From: Sphingomicrobium sediminis
Lineage (GTDB): Bacteria > Pseudomonadota > Alphaproteobacteria > Sphingomonadales > Sphingomonadaceae
Length of the DNA stretch: 64,000 nt
Assembly: GCF_023805295.1 (NCBI RefSeq)
Contig: NZ_JAMSHT010000001.1
Coordinates: forward strand, 1,116,001 to 1,180,000
Direction of reading: 5' to 3'
Below the pieces are notes generated by a model, which saw only the letters and a list, made by a program, of their open reading frames with translations, was not told the DNA's origin and ran no database searches. Below, piece by piece: positions 48,613 through 57,419 of the stretch. Position numbers and translations under genes: made by a program. Numbering within the stretch: the stretch's first letter is position 1; each line of letters begins with the position of its first letter.

Positions 48613-49842
48613 CTAGCTGTCGAGCCCGTACACATCGCTGACAAAGGTCAAGTCGCCATCGACCGCCTGCGCCGTCAGATAGGTGAGGAAAACCGGCGTC
48701 GCTGCGGGCAGCTGGTCATGCGTTTCCGTCGTGTCGATCTGCGGCACCGCTTGGCCCGCATAGAGCCAGCGCGCGAAGCGATCGGCATCCTCCAGCCGCA
48801 CGCAGCCATTGGAAATGAGGCGGCTGTCCTTCGCGAAATGCTCGCGCGCCGGCGTGTCATGCAGGTAGATGCCGAGTTCGTTGGGAAAATTGAATTTGAA
48901 ATCGCCCATCGAGTTGGCGGGGCCCGGCAATTGGCGAACCTTGAGCCCGCCGGGGCGCAGCGCGGCGTTCCAGTCGATCGTCGTCGGATCGATAACTTGC
49001 GCATCGTTGGCCCAGCGATCGACAATCTCATAGCCCTGCCGCCGCATATAGCTCGCACCTTGCCGCCGGATATTGGGGCCGATGGTCCGCTGCACGAGAT
49101 GGTCCGGCACATGCCAGTAGGGCTGGTGTGTCGCATAATAGATGGTGCTGCTGATGAGCGGAGTCTTCTGCTCGAGATTGCCGACGACGACTTTCATCGA
49201 GTCGACGGGTCGGCCATTTTCAAACATCCACAGGCGCTGCGTCGCAATGTCGACGAGCGCAAAGCGATTGCGGGCCGGGATGGCGCGCAGCCGGGCGAGG
49301 CTAGCGGTGATGGCGCGGCGCTGGTCGGCGCTGAGCAATTCTTTCGTCCCGATGGCCTGCGCGAGGACGCGATCATACATCGGGTTGAAGGCCAACGTGC
49401 GGTCCATCAGTGCGGCAGCATCGGGCCAATGCTGTAGCATCTGCCAATGGTCGTTACGCGAATAGAATAGAGGCGATTGGATGCGGTCGCCGACATGCAG
49501 GTCGGCAGGCGCCTGATGCAGGATTTCGGCGAGATCGAGATAGGCACGGTCGAGCAATTCGGAGAAATTGCGCGCCGAGATCGGGCTCGAGCTTGCCGCC
49601 ATGGCCAGTCCGCGTGCCTGGCGCGCGAGTGCCGGACCCTCTGCGAACCCCTCGAGGTCGGCATGGTCCAGCCGCTCGATCAATCGCGTCGCGGCAAGTG
49701 TAGCCCCGCTTTGGTCGACCCACCGATACTGCGCCTGCTGCGCGTGGGCCGGCTGCACGCCGAGCGAGCCGGACACACTCACACCAAAGGTCAGGCCGAC
49801 AGAAATAGCCGCAAGCAAAGTTTTCGATACGGTTCGCATCAT
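48613..49842 (-). CDS. L,D-transpeptidase (YkuD domain)
   Basis: This 409-residue protein has a signal peptide (KTLLAAISVGLTFGVSVS), an N-terminal unknown part (about 30-190) and the YkuD catalytic domain. The catalytic motif SNGCVRLEDADRFA holds the active-site Cys and Arg, with the conserved His in GIYLHDTPAREHF. Such enzymes make 3-3 crosslinks or attach proteins to peptidoglycan. The long N-terminal half is typical of the YcbB-like subgroup. It is divergent from the outer-membrane protein gene. Confidence 0.9.
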   Translation of the reverse strand: MMRTVSKTLLAAISVGLTFGVSVSGSLGVQPAHAQQAQYRWVDQSGATLAATRLIERLDHADLEGFAEGPALARQARGLAMAASSSPISARNFSELLDRAYLDLAEILHQAPADLHVGDRIQSPLFYSRNDHWQMLQHWPDAAALMDRTLAFNPMYDRVLAQAIGTKELLSADQRRAITASLARLRAIPARNRFALVDIATQRLWMFENGRPVDSMKVVVGNLEQKTPLISSTIYYATHQPYWHVPDHLVQRTIGPNIRRQGASYMRRQGYEIVDRWANDAQVIDPTTIDWNAALRPGGLKVRQLPGPANSMGDFKFNFPNELGIYLHDTPAREHFAKDSRLISNGCVRLEDADRFARWLYAGQAVPQIDTTETHDQLPAATPVFLTYLTAQAVDGDLTFVSDVYGLDS

Positions 49843-50024
49843 TCCCCCAAACGCTACGCAGAACTTACTAAAATAGTGATGTTGTTCATCGCGTTTTGAA
49901 CACGCCTCGAAGTGAAAAGTTGCAAATTTGGCACAAATACAAGCCTTGTTGCGACTGCGTAATGGAACGCATGCCCGTGTTGGAAGGTTGCAGGACCGTC
50001 ACTAACACAGGGACGAGTATTCAA

Positions 50025-50960
50025 ATGAAAGTAGCAAAGCTTGCGGCAATGGCCGCGACCACGATGCTCGCCACCCCTGCATTTGCGCAGGATACGGGCG
50101 GGTATATCGGTGTTGAAGGTGGGGTCATGTTCCCCAGCGACATCGACGGAAGTCTCACAGCCGATTTCGACGATCCCGACATTCCCAATGTCGTGTCGAA
50201 TCCCGGCTACGCGCTGGACCTCGACCAAGGATATGATGTCGGCATCATTGGCGGCTATGACTTCGGTCTGTTCCGCCTCGAAGCCGAAGGTTCCTATAAA
50301 TGGAGCGACGGCGCGGATGTCGAGGATTTCGGGCCCTTCCTGACCTCCTATAATACGGCGGTCGTGGACGGCGGCGATGACGACAGCAATGACGGCCCGC
50401 AGGTCATCCTGGTGCCGACCGATTTCGCGCTGACCGATCTCGACGCCAATGTCTGGTCGGCCATGATCAACGGCCTCATCGACGTTGGCGGTCCGCTCAA
50501 CTTCTACTTCGGTGGTGGTGCGGGTTATGCCGAGGTGGACCTGCTTGGCCAACGTGAAGGCGGGCTTGCCTATCAGGGCATTGCCGGCGTGCGCTTCGCG
50601 CTGAGCCCGAACATCGATGCCGGCCTGAAATATCGCTATTTCCGGACCGACAATCTGCAGTTCGACAATCTTGCCTTCATCAACACCGATGATGGCAGCA
50701 TCTCGACGAGCCTCGACGACAATTGGGAATCGCACAGCGTGCTGGGCAGCCTGATTTACAAGTTCGGTGCGCCTGCACCGGCGCCGGCACCGGCCCCCGC
50801 GCCGACCCCGCCGCCGCCGGTCTATGTCGAGCCCGAGCCCGAGCCCACGCCGATGATCACCTGCCCCGACGGGTCGATGATCCCGGCCACCAGCTCGTGC
50901 CCGGCACCCGAACCGGTTTACACGCCGCCCCCGCCCGAGCCCGAGCCCGAGCGCGGTTAA
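50025..50960 (+). CDS. Outer-membrane beta-barrel protein (OmpA-N-like) with Pro-rich Cys-containing tail
   Basis: This 311-residue protein has a signal peptide (AAMAATTMLATPAFA). An eight-stranded type barrel follows (GGYIGVEGGVMFPSDI ... ISTSLDDNWESHSVLGSLIY). After the barrel the expected OmpA peptidoglycan-binding domain is missing; instead there is a Pro/Ala/Glu-rich tail of about 65 residues with repeated EP units and one TCPDGSMIPATSSCP loop bearing two Cys. The ATG at 50025 follows AAA rather than a good ribosome site. A bidirectional terminator follows. Confidence 0.8.
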   Translation: MKVAKLAAMAATTMLATPAFAQDTGGYIGVEGGVMFPSDIDGSLTADFDDPDIPNVVSNPGYALDLDQGYDVGIIGGYDFGLFRLEAEGSYKWSDGADVEDFGPFLTSYNTAVVDGGDDDSNDGPQVILVPTDFALTDLDANVWSAMINGLIDVGGPLNFYFGGGAGYAEVDLLGQREGGLAYQGIAGVRFALSPNIDAGLKYRYFRTDNLQFDNLAFINTDDGSISTSLDDNWESHSVLGSLIYKFGAPAPAPAPAPAPTPPPPVYVEPEPEPTPMITCPDGSMIPATSSCPAPEPVYTPPPPEPEPERG

Positions 50961-50988
50961 GCGTTACCGACCTTCATGGTCACATGCG

Positions 50989-51020
50989 GAAAAGGGTCGG
51001 CCTTCGGGTCGACCCTTTTT
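50989..51020. terminator. Bidirectional terminator
   Basis: AAAAGGGTCG and CGACCCTTTT pair around a short inner stem with a TTCG tetraloop; A and T runs on both sides serve both the outer-membrane gene and the convergent oxidoreductase gene. Confidence 0.8.
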
Positions 51021-51022
51021 CG

Positions 51023-52021
51023 TTACGCCATCTCGACGACGAGCTTGCCGATCACCTTGCGCGTCGCGAGCGCGGCGATGGCCTCATGCGCCTTTTCAAG
51101 CGGGAAGGTCTCGGTCACCTGCGGCGCGATCTTGCCCGCGCTCCAAAGCTCGAACAATTCGCGTGTGTGCGCGGCATTGGCGGCCGGATCGCGCATCGCA
51201 AACGCGCCCCAGAAGACGCCGCTCAGCTCTGCTTCCTTGAGCAGCGCCAGATTGAGCGCGATCTTGGGAATGCCTGCCGGGAAACCGACAATCAGGTAGC
51301 GGCCTTGCCAGCCGAGGCTGCGCAGCGCCGGTTCGGCATAGTCGCCGCCGACCGGGTCCATGACGATGTCGAAGCCCTCGCCCTTGGCCGCGCCCTTGAA
51401 CTGACCGGCAAGTGCCTTGCTCGCTTCCTTGTCGAAGGGGCCGCGATCGTAGACGAGCGCCTCGTCCGCGCCTGCTTTCCTGACCGCCTCGGCCTTATCC
51501 TCGCTCGACACTGCCGCGACCACACGGGCGCCATAGGCCTTGGCGAGTTCGACCGTGGCGAGGCCGACGCCGCCAGCCGCGCCCAGCACAAGCACGTCCT
51601 GCTTCTCTGCAATCCGTCCGCGATCCTTCAGCGCATGGATCGCCGTCCCGTAAGTGAGGATCAGCGCGGCGCCGTCGGTGAAGCTATGGCTGTCGGGCAG
51701 CGGGATGCAGCTGGCCGCCGGGACCAGCATTTCCTCGGCCAGCCCGCCAAAACCGGGGACCGCGATGATACGATCGCCGACCTTCACATTCTCGACCCCC
51801 TCGCCCAGCGCATCGACCACGCCCGCAATCTCGCCGCCCGGCGAAAAGGGCCGCGGCGGCTTCATCTGGTAGAGGTCTTGGATGATCAGCAGATCGGGAT
51901 AGTTGATCGCCGCCGCCTTGACCGCGACGCGCACCTGCCCCGGCCCCGGCTCGGGACTGTCGAGCTCGTCGAGCTGGAGCGTGTCGGGGCCGCCCGGCGC
52001 GTGGCTGCGCAGCGCGCGCAT
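51023..52021 (-). CDS. NADPH:quinone oxidoreductase-like enzyme (MDR superfamily)
   Basis: This 332-residue medium-chain reductase lacks the structural zinc cysteines and has the nucleotide-binding VLVLGAAGGVGLATVELAKA near residue 140, as in QOR enzymes. It reduces quinones or enals with NADPH. Its ATG overlaps the scoB stop (TGATG), so it is the last gene of the scoA-NTF2-scoB-qor operon. Confidence 0.88.
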   Translation of the reverse strand: MRALRSHAPGGPDTLQLDELDSPEPGPGQVRVAVKAAAINYPDLLIIQDLYQMKPPRPFSPGGEIAGVVDALGEGVENVKVGDRIIAVPGFGGLAEEMLVPAASCIPLPDSHSFTDGAALILTYGTAIHALKDRGRIAEKQDVLVLGAAGGVGLATVELAKAYGARVVAAVSSEDKAEAVRKAGADEALVYDRGPFDKEASKALAGQFKGAAKGEGFDIVMDPVGGDYAEPALRSLGWQGRYLIVGFPAGIPKIALNLALLKEAELSGVFWGAFAMRDPAANAAHTRELFELWSAGKIAPQVTETFPLEKAHEAIAALATRKVIGKLVVEMA

Positions 52022-52662
52022 CAGACTGCGACTTCGTAAGAAGCGGTGGTCTTGGCGGCGATTTCCTCGACCGTGACGTCGGGCGCCAGTTCGATCAGGC
52101 GGAACGGGCTGTCATGATCCTTGCGGTGGAAGACTCCCAGATCGGTGATGATCATGTCGACGACATTCTGGCCCGTGAGCGGCAGCTCGCAGGCCGGCTT
52201 GAACTTGGGGTCGCCATTCTTGGAGACATGCTCCATCACCACGATGATTTTCTTGACGCCGGCCACGAGATCCATCGCGCCGCCCATGCCCTTGATCATC
52301 TTCCCCGGGATCATCCAGTTGGCGATGTCGCCATTCTCCGCGACTTCCATCGCGCCAAGCACGGTGAGGTCGATATGCCCGCCGCGGATCATCGCAAAGC
52401 TCTGCGCGCTGTCGAAATAGCTCGACGACGGGAGCTCGCTGATCGTCTGCTTGCCGGCATTGATGAGGTCAGCATCGACCTGGTCGGGATAGGGAAACGG
52501 GCCGATACCCAGCATCCCGTTTTCCGACTGTAGCGTCACCGTCTTCCCCTCAGGGATATAGTTGGCGACGAGCGTCGGGATCCCGATGCCGAGATTGACG
52601 AAATAGCCGTCTTCCAATTCCTGCGCCGCACGCGCGGCCATCTGGTTACGATCCCAGGGCAT
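52021..52662 (-). CDS. scoB: 3-oxoacid CoA-transferase subunit B
   Basis: This 213-residue subunit carries the catalytic Glu in the SENG signature (LQSENGMLGIGPFPY) and the Gly-rich LGIGIPTLVANYI. It transfers CoA between succinyl-CoA and acetoacetate in ketone-body or short-chain acid use. Unusually, its partner subunit A is not next to it: an NTF2-like gene stands between. Its start overlaps that gene's stop (TAATG). Confidence 0.95.
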   Translation of the reverse strand: MPWDRNQMAARAAQELEDGYFVNLGIGIPTLVANYIPEGKTVTLQSENGMLGIGPFPYPDQVDADLINAGKQTISELPSSSYFDSAQSFAMIRGGHIDLTVLGAMEVAENGDIANWMIPGKMIKGMGGAMDLVAGVKKIIVVMEHVSKNGDPKFKPACELPLTGQNVVDMIITDLGVFHRKDHDSPFRLIELAPDVTVEEIAAKTTASYEVAV

Positions 52663-53189
52663 TATTCGGCGCTCCCTTCCATGTCGGCGGGAAGCGGACG
52701 GCCGGGGCCTTCATGCTGCCACAGGATGGAGTGGACGAGCCAGCGGCCGTCGGCCTGGCGCACCAGCTGGAAGCTGTTGATCCCGCGCAGGCTGCGCGGT
52801 TCGCCATTTTGCGTGAACGTGCCCGAATAGCTGGACCAGGCCTGAGCCAAGTCGCCATGGACTTCGATCCGGTTGACCAGCGCGCTTTCGGTGAAGCCGT
52901 TCTGGACCAGGAAAGGCCCCGAGCTGGCGATATAATCCTCGACCGTACCGCCGCGGACGCTGTTGTCCGGCGCGATCATCTGGAGCCGCGCATCCTCGGT
53001 GAACATGGCGCGCATGGCGTCGAAATCGCGTTCCTGTCCGATGGGCCCCGAAATGACCGCATAGACGTCGGTGATGACCTGCTCGATCTTCTGCTCTTCG
53101 GTCATCTCGGCGTGATGGTCGGCGGTGCCGGCAAAGACGAGCGCAGGGCTTGCCAGCGCAATGGCTGCGGCGATGGTGCGGATGGTCAT
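52662..53189 (-). CDS. Secreted NTF2-like/SnoaL-type protein between scoA and scoB
   Basis: This 175-residue protein has a signal peptide (AAAIALASPALVFAG) and a cone-shaped NTF2/DUF4440-like domain (EQVITDVYAVISGPIGQERD ... WLVHSILWQHEG). The His/Asp residues of the pocket suggest a small-molecule binding or hydrolytic site. Its ATG starts at the base after the scoA TAA, and its stop overlaps the scoB start. A periplasmic protein inside a cytoplasmic CoA-transferase operon is odd; it may be an insertion or may bind an extracellular ketoacid. Confidence 0.75.
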   Translation of the reverse strand: MTIRTIAAAIALASPALVFAGTADHHAEMTEEQKIEQVITDVYAVISGPIGQERDFDAMRAMFTEDARLQMIAPDNSVRGGTVEDYIASSGPFLVQNGFTESALVNRIEVHGDLAQAWSSYSGTFTQNGEPRSLRGINSFQLVRQADGRWLVHSILWQHEGPGRPLPADMEGSAE

Positions 53190-53906
53190 TTATGCGTCCT
53201 CCCGTTCGCGGGTCGTCACGAATTCGATCTTCTTGTCGTAGGGCGAGCCGCTGATGAGGCGGTTCACATAGACGGCGGGCAAGTGGATGCAGTCGGGATC
53301 CAATGCGCCGACCGGCACGATTTCCTCGACCTCGGCAACGCAGACCTTGCCGCAGGTCGCGGCGGGCAGGTTGAAGTTGCGCGCCGTCTTGCGGAAGATG
53401 AGATTGCCCATCTCGTCGGCCTTCCAGCCCTTCACGATGGAAAGGTCGGCGAAGATGCCGCGCTCCATGATGTAGGTCTCGCCATCGAACTCCTTATGCT
53501 CCTTGCCCTCGGCGACGACGGTACCGACGCCGGTCTTAGTGTAGAAGCCGGGAATGCCCGCGCCGCCCGCACGCATGCGCTCGGCCAAGGTGCCTTGGGG
53601 ACAGAACTCGACCTCCAACTCCTTGGCGAGAAACTGCCGTTCGAATTCCTTATTCTCGCCGACATAGGAAGAGATCATCTTCTTCACCTGCCGCGTGCGC
53701 AGCAGCTTGCCGATGCCTTCATTGTCGATACCGGCATTGTTGGAGGCGAAAGTGAGGTCCTTGACCCCGCTGTCGCGGATCGCGTCCAAGAGGCGCTCGG
53801 GAATGCCGCAAAGGCCGAAGCCCCCCGCGGCGATCAGCATGCCGTCCGTCAGCAGCCCGTCGAGCGCCTCGGCAGCATTGTCGTAAATCTTTTTCATCGA
53901 GGCCAT
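53190..53906 (-). CDS. scoA: 3-oxoacid CoA-transferase subunit A
   Basis: This 238-residue subunit has the typical MLIAAGGFGLCGIPERLL start region and the later stretches MRAGGAGIPGFYTKTGVGT and KTARNFN. It forms a heterotetramer with ScoB. The ATG at 53906 is used (MASMKK), with an internal ATG 9 bases on as alternative. First gene of the operon. Confidence 0.95.
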   Translation of the reverse strand: MASMKKIYDNAAEALDGLLTDGMLIAAGGFGLCGIPERLLDAIRDSGVKDLTFASNNAGIDNEGIGKLLRTRQVKKMISSYVGENKEFERQFLAKELEVEFCPQGTLAERMRAGGAGIPGFYTKTGVGTVVAEGKEHKEFDGETYIMERGIFADLSIVKGWKADEMGNLIFRKTARNFNLPAATCGKVCVAEVEEIVPVGALDPDCIHLPAVYVNRLISGSPYDKKIEFVTTREREDA

Positions 53907-54039
53907 GTCCTCCCTGCTTGGTTGCGGCCCGGACTAAGGACGCCAGTTGGGACTGACAAGCCGTTCGTCGACGAAATGCTTGACCTTTACGAGCGGTCGG
54001 GGATGCTCGCGGCAATTCCAACAGGGGGTATCCAGCGTC

Positions 54040-54957
54040 ATGTCGCTTCTTTCCATGCACGACGTCCGCAAGACATTCGGCGAGATCGTCGCCGTCGACG
54101 ATCTGTCGTTCGAAGTCCGGCCTGGCGAGATTTTCGGCTTTCTTGGCGGCAATGGCGCCGGCAAGACGACGAGCATGCGCATGATCCTCGACATCATCCG
54201 TCCGACCAGCGGGCGGATCGAGGTGCTGGGCGGCAAGCCGGGACCCGAACAGGGCAATCGCATCGGCTTCCTACCCGAGGAACGCGGCCTCTATCCCAAG
54301 ATGACCGCGATCGAGACGATCATCTTTTTCGGGCGCATGAAGGGCATGACCACCGGTGATGCCAAGCGCGAGGGCATGGCGCTGCTCGAACGGTTCGAGC
54401 TGGCCGACCGCGCCAAGTCGGCCATCGCCGACATGTCCAAGGGCATGGCGCAAAAGGTCCAGCTGGCGACCTCCATCGTCAACAGCCCTGAACTCCTCAT
54501 CCTCGACGAACCCTTTTCGGGCCTCGATCCGGTCAACCAGCAATTGCTGGAAGACGAGATCGTGCGCGCGCAGAAGAATGGCGCTGCGGTCATGTTCTCG
54601 ACCCATGTGATGCAGCATGTCGAGCGGCTGTGCGACCGCATGCTGGTGCTCAAGAAGGGCAAGAAGCGCTTCGAGGGCACGCCCGACGAGGCACGCGAAT
54701 TGCTCGCCACCAAAGTGCATGTCACCGCCAAGATCGATCCCTCATCGCTTGGCGGTGTCGCCAGCGCTGAGCGCGTCGGTTCCGGCGCGGACGGCTGGAC
54801 CGACTGGCAGCTTGCGCTCGACCCCGACATCAAGGCCGCCAACCTGCTCGAACAATTGACCGCCAGCGGCACGCCGCTAAGGCGATTCGACGTTCACCGC
54901 GCGGACCTGCACGACGTCTTTGTCCACCTTGTCGGCGAAGAGGAGGCCGCACGATGA
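54040..54957 (+). CDS. ABC transporter ATP-binding protein (Nat/Drr type)
   Basis: This 305-residue ATPase has Walker A GGNGAGKTT (36-44), a Q/E loop in GFLPEERGLYPKM, an atypical signature MSKGMAQKVQLA instead of LSGGQ, Walker B LLILDEPFSGLDP and the H loop FSTHVM. A C-terminal extension of about 85 residues is usual for this export subfamily. It overlaps the permease gene by 4 bases. The ATG at 54040 has AGGGGG about 10 bases upstream. Confidence 0.92.
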   Translation: MSLLSMHDVRKTFGEIVAVDDLSFEVRPGEIFGFLGGNGAGKTTSMRMILDIIRPTSGRIEVLGGKPGPEQGNRIGFLPEERGLYPKMTAIETIIFFGRMKGMTTGDAKREGMALLERFELADRAKSAIADMSKGMAQKVQLATSIVNSPELLILDEPFSGLDPVNQQLLEDEIVRAQKNGAAVMFSTHVMQHVERLCDRMLVLKKGKKRFEGTPDEARELLATKVHVTAKIDPSSLGGVASAERVGSGADGWTDWQLALDPDIKAANLLEQLTASGTPLRRFDVHRADLHDVFVHLVGEEEAAR

Positions 54958-56447
54958 ACAATATCCTGCTGATCGCCGCCCGCGAATATCGCCACATCGC
55001 CAAGATGCGCAGCTTCTGGATCACCATGCTGCTGCTGCCAGCCCTATTGCTGGTCGGACCGCTCATTGCCGACTTCCTCGACGATGATCGTGCCGACCGG
55101 ATCGTCCTCATCGACCGCGACCCCGGCAATGTCGGCGAAGCCATCTCCGAGCGCATCGCGTTCGAAGAGGATGTGCGGGTCATGAACTCGCTGGCGCGCT
55201 ACGTACGCCGCCATGACCTCCAGGATGCCGTCGGCGATGCCCCTTGGGCCGAAGATGGCCGCGCTTTCGGGCCCGCCGATGTCCTCGCCTTCCGCGACGC
55301 AGGCGGTCTCGACGGTGCGATCGAGACCATCGATGCCGCCCGCGCCGAAGAAACCCCGGCCTTCGAGCCTTCCCCGCCCTGGTACGAAATCGTCGAGACG
55401 CCTGCGGCCATCGCCGATGCCAGCGTCGAGGAGATCGAGGCGCAGCGCGAAAGCCTGTTCGAAGGTAGAGGCGAGGATGCGCCCCCTGCCCCCGATGTCA
55501 TCGTGCTTGTCGATGCCGATTATGGCGAACAGCTGGTGCTTCACGTCTGGGCCGACAACCCGCCGCGCCAATCGCTGATGAATATCCTGCAAGGCGTCAC
55601 GCAGGGCGAATTGCGCGGCCGGATGCTGGGCGCCGAAGGCATCGCGCCCGAGCGCATCGCGGCAATCGAAAGCGCCACGCCTTCCATCTCCATTTCCACG
55701 CCGCCGCCGGGTGGCGGTGCATCGGACGTCACGATCATCCGCTCGATCCTGCCGGTCGCCCTCGCTTACGTCCTGATGATGAGCCTGGTCCTCTCGGGCA
55801 ACTGGCTGGTGCAGGGCGCGGTCGAGGAACGCTCCAACAAGCTCATCGAAAGCATGCTCGCCTGCGTGCGCCCGCAACAGCTCATGCTGGGCAAGCTGAT
55901 GGGCACCGCCGCCATCGGCTTCTCCATGGTCCTCGTCTGGGTCGCCTGCGCGATATTCGTGGCCTTCACCCAGCAAGGTGCGGTCGCCGAATTCATCCGG
56001 CCGGCGCTGGAGCCGCTCGCCAATGTGGGCGCGGTGGTGACGATCCTCTATTTCTTCCTGATGGGCTATGTCGCGCTGTCGACCATATTCCTCGGCATCG
56101 GCGTGCTGAGCGACGACATGAACGAGGCCAACGGCTTCGTCATGCCGGTGATGATGGTCATCCTGTTGCCGGTCACCTTCCTCATGCAGGCGGTGATTGC
56201 CGGCAGCGCGAGCGGCGTCGTGTCGGCAATGACCTGGGTCCCACCGCTGACGCCGTTTGTGGTGCTGGCGCGTCTGGGTGCCGGGATCGGGACAGTGGAA
56301 CTGATCGGCGCGGGCCTGGTGCTCGCAGCCTTTACCGCGCTGATGCTGTTCCTGCTCGGGCGGCTGTTCCAGGCGAGCCTGCTGGCGCAGGGGCAGAAGC
56401 GCGGGCTTGGTCACATCCTGGCGCGATTTAAGGCTCCCGCCAAATAG
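54954..56447 (+). CDS. ABC-2 type permease (NatB-like)
   Basis: This 497-residue permease has one N-terminal membrane helix (about 17-37), a long extracytoplasmic domain (about 40-265) and a C-terminal block of five to six helices with the VEERSNKLIESMLACVRPQQ segment typical of ABC-2 exporters of the NatB group. It works with the ATPase encoded just before. Sodium, antibiotic or lipid-type cargo cannot be decided from sequence. Confidence 0.9.
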   Translation: MNNILLIAAREYRHIAKMRSFWITMLLLPALLLVGPLIADFLDDDRADRIVLIDRDPGNVGEAISERIAFEEDVRVMNSLARYVRRHDLQDAVGDAPWAEDGRAFGPADVLAFRDAGGLDGAIETIDAARAEETPAFEPSPPWYEIVETPAAIADASVEEIEAQRESLFEGRGEDAPPAPDVIVLVDADYGEQLVLHVWADNPPRQSLMNILQGVTQGELRGRMLGAEGIAPERIAAIESATPSISISTPPPGGGASDVTIIRSILPVALAYVLMMSLVLSGNWLVQGAVEERSNKLIESMLACVRPQQLMLGKLMGTAAIGFSMVLVWVACAIFVAFTQQGAVAEFIRPALEPLANVGAVVTILYFFLMGYVALSTIFLGIGVLSDDMNEANGFVMPVMMVILLPVTFLMQAVIAGSASGVVSAMTWVPPLTPFVVLARLGAGIGTVELIGAGLVLAAFTALMLFLLGRLFQASLLAQGQKRGLGHILARFKAPAK

Positions 56448-56513
56448 GGCCGACCATCAAGACGAAGCGAATGAGCGCCCGTCAGCCTCAACGCCGGCGG
56501 CGACCTGCCCCGA

Positions 56514-56557
56514 TTGACATTGCGATGATTTGTTGTGTAAACACAACGTATCGCAAT
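56514..56557. promoter_or_regulatory. Nested inverted repeats with -35 hexamer before the XRE gene
   Basis: The outer arms are ATTGCGAT (56519-56526) and ATCGCAAT (56550-56557); the inner arms are GTTGTGT (56532-56538) and ACACAAC (56541-56547). A consensus TTGACA (56514-56519) and a TGTAAA hexamer (56536-56541, spacing 16) overlap it, so a protein bound here would block the promoter. Autoregulation by the XRE protein is likely. Confidence 0.6.
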
Positions 56558-56578
56558 TGAGAGAAACGATTCGCACTG

Positions 56579-56827
56579 ATGCACAACCGCATTGCCCTCT
56601 TCCGCGCCGAATGCGGTGAGTCTCGCAAGGAGCTCGCTGAAGCGATCGATGTAAACCCGCAGACCATCGGGTTCCTCGAACGCGGCGATTACAAGCCGAG
56701 CCTCGAACTCGCGCTCAAGATGGCGGACCATTATGGCGTGCCGGTCGAAGCGATCTTCTCTTTGAGCCCCTTCCCGTCGGTCAGCGAATTGCTCGCCGCC
56801 GCGGCGACCAAGGAGACGACCAAGTGA
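56579..56827 (+). CDS. XRE/Cro-type transcriptional regulator, 82 aa
   Basis: This 82-residue helix-turn-helix protein (RAECGESRKELAEAIDVNPQ ... GFLERGDYKPSLELALKMAD) resembles the YozG/short Cro group. A short tail follows the HTH with no sensor domain. It overlaps the next gene by 4 bases (GTGA), which encodes a four-helix membrane protein; such HTH/membrane pairs are frequent. It probably binds the nested palindrome upstream. Confidence 0.88.
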   Translation: MHNRIALFRAECGESRKELAEAIDVNPQTIGFLERGDYKPSLELALKMADHYGVPVEAIFSLSPFPSVSELLAAAATKETTK

Positions 56828-57342
56828 TTTCGTTCAAGGAAAGTGAGCGTACCAAGGCGGCCCGCGAGAAGATCGGCATGGCCAGCAAGGACACGACCGC
56901 CTGGGGGTTCAACACGCACCCGCGCAAGATCCTCGCGCTCAGCATCTACGCGCTGTCAGCCTATTCGGTCGGCGCTTTGCTCCGGCTCTTCTCGCCGGTC
57001 GACTGGCTCGCCATTCTCGGCCTGTTGCTGATCGCGAGCGCCGCCTTCGCGACTGTCCCCATCTGGTCGTCGCGAGTCTACAAGATCGCCTCCAACGAGA
57101 AGATCAAACTCGACGAGTTCGAGCTGCAAATGCGCCTTCGCTCGATCACCAGCGCCTATCAGGGGGTGGCCGTCGTCGTCGTCCTGTTCATGGGCTATCT
57201 GATGATCGCCAACGATGTCGGGCTGTGGCTGCCCAATGTGGCGGACCATCTCAACGGCTTCTTCTGGGGTTTCATGCTCTACGTCCTGATCCTGCCGGTG
57301 CTGATCCTGAGCTGGAAGCTGCGGGACATCGAAGCCGAATAA
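56824..57342 (+). CDS. Four-helix membrane protein partnered with the XRE regulator
   Basis: This 172-residue protein has four hydrophobic helices (about 40-56, 60-80, 118-136 and 145-165) and a soluble N-terminal part. The GTG start at 56824 overlaps the XRE stop; an internal ATG at 56878 is an alternative. No enzymatic motif. In similar gene pairs the membrane protein and the regulator form a unit, often of unknown purpose. A strong terminator follows. Confidence 0.75.
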   Translation: MISFKESERTKAAREKIGMASKDTTAWGFNTHPRKILALSIYALSAYSVGALLRLFSPVDWLAILGLLLIASAAFATVPIWSSRVYKIASNEKIKLDEFELQMRLRSITSAYQGVAVVVVLFMGYLMIANDVGLWLPNVADHLNGFFWGFMLYVLILPVLILSWKLRDIEAE

Positions 57343-57362
57343 CCCGCGCAGCGATCGCAAAG

Positions 57363-57402
57363 AAAAAGGCCCGCCCCGGCATCCCGGAGCGGGCCTTTTC
57401 TT
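57363..57402. terminator. Bidirectional terminator
   Basis: AAAAGGCCCGC and GCGGGCCTTTT form the outer stem around CCGG/CCGG; T-rich on both outer sides, it serves the membrane gene and the convergent SCP2 gene. Confidence 0.85.
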
Positions 57403-57419
57403 TTCGGTTTCGCTGGGCG

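Noticed and set aside
49930-49955. A second TGGCAC near the outer-membrane protein gene, as sigma-54 promoter
   Set aside because: No GC element occurs 10 bases after the GG, so the -24/-12 rule is not met.
55044-56414. 456-codon minus-strand frame
   Set aside because: Shadow of the ABC permease; composition is rich in Gln, His and Arg without motifs.
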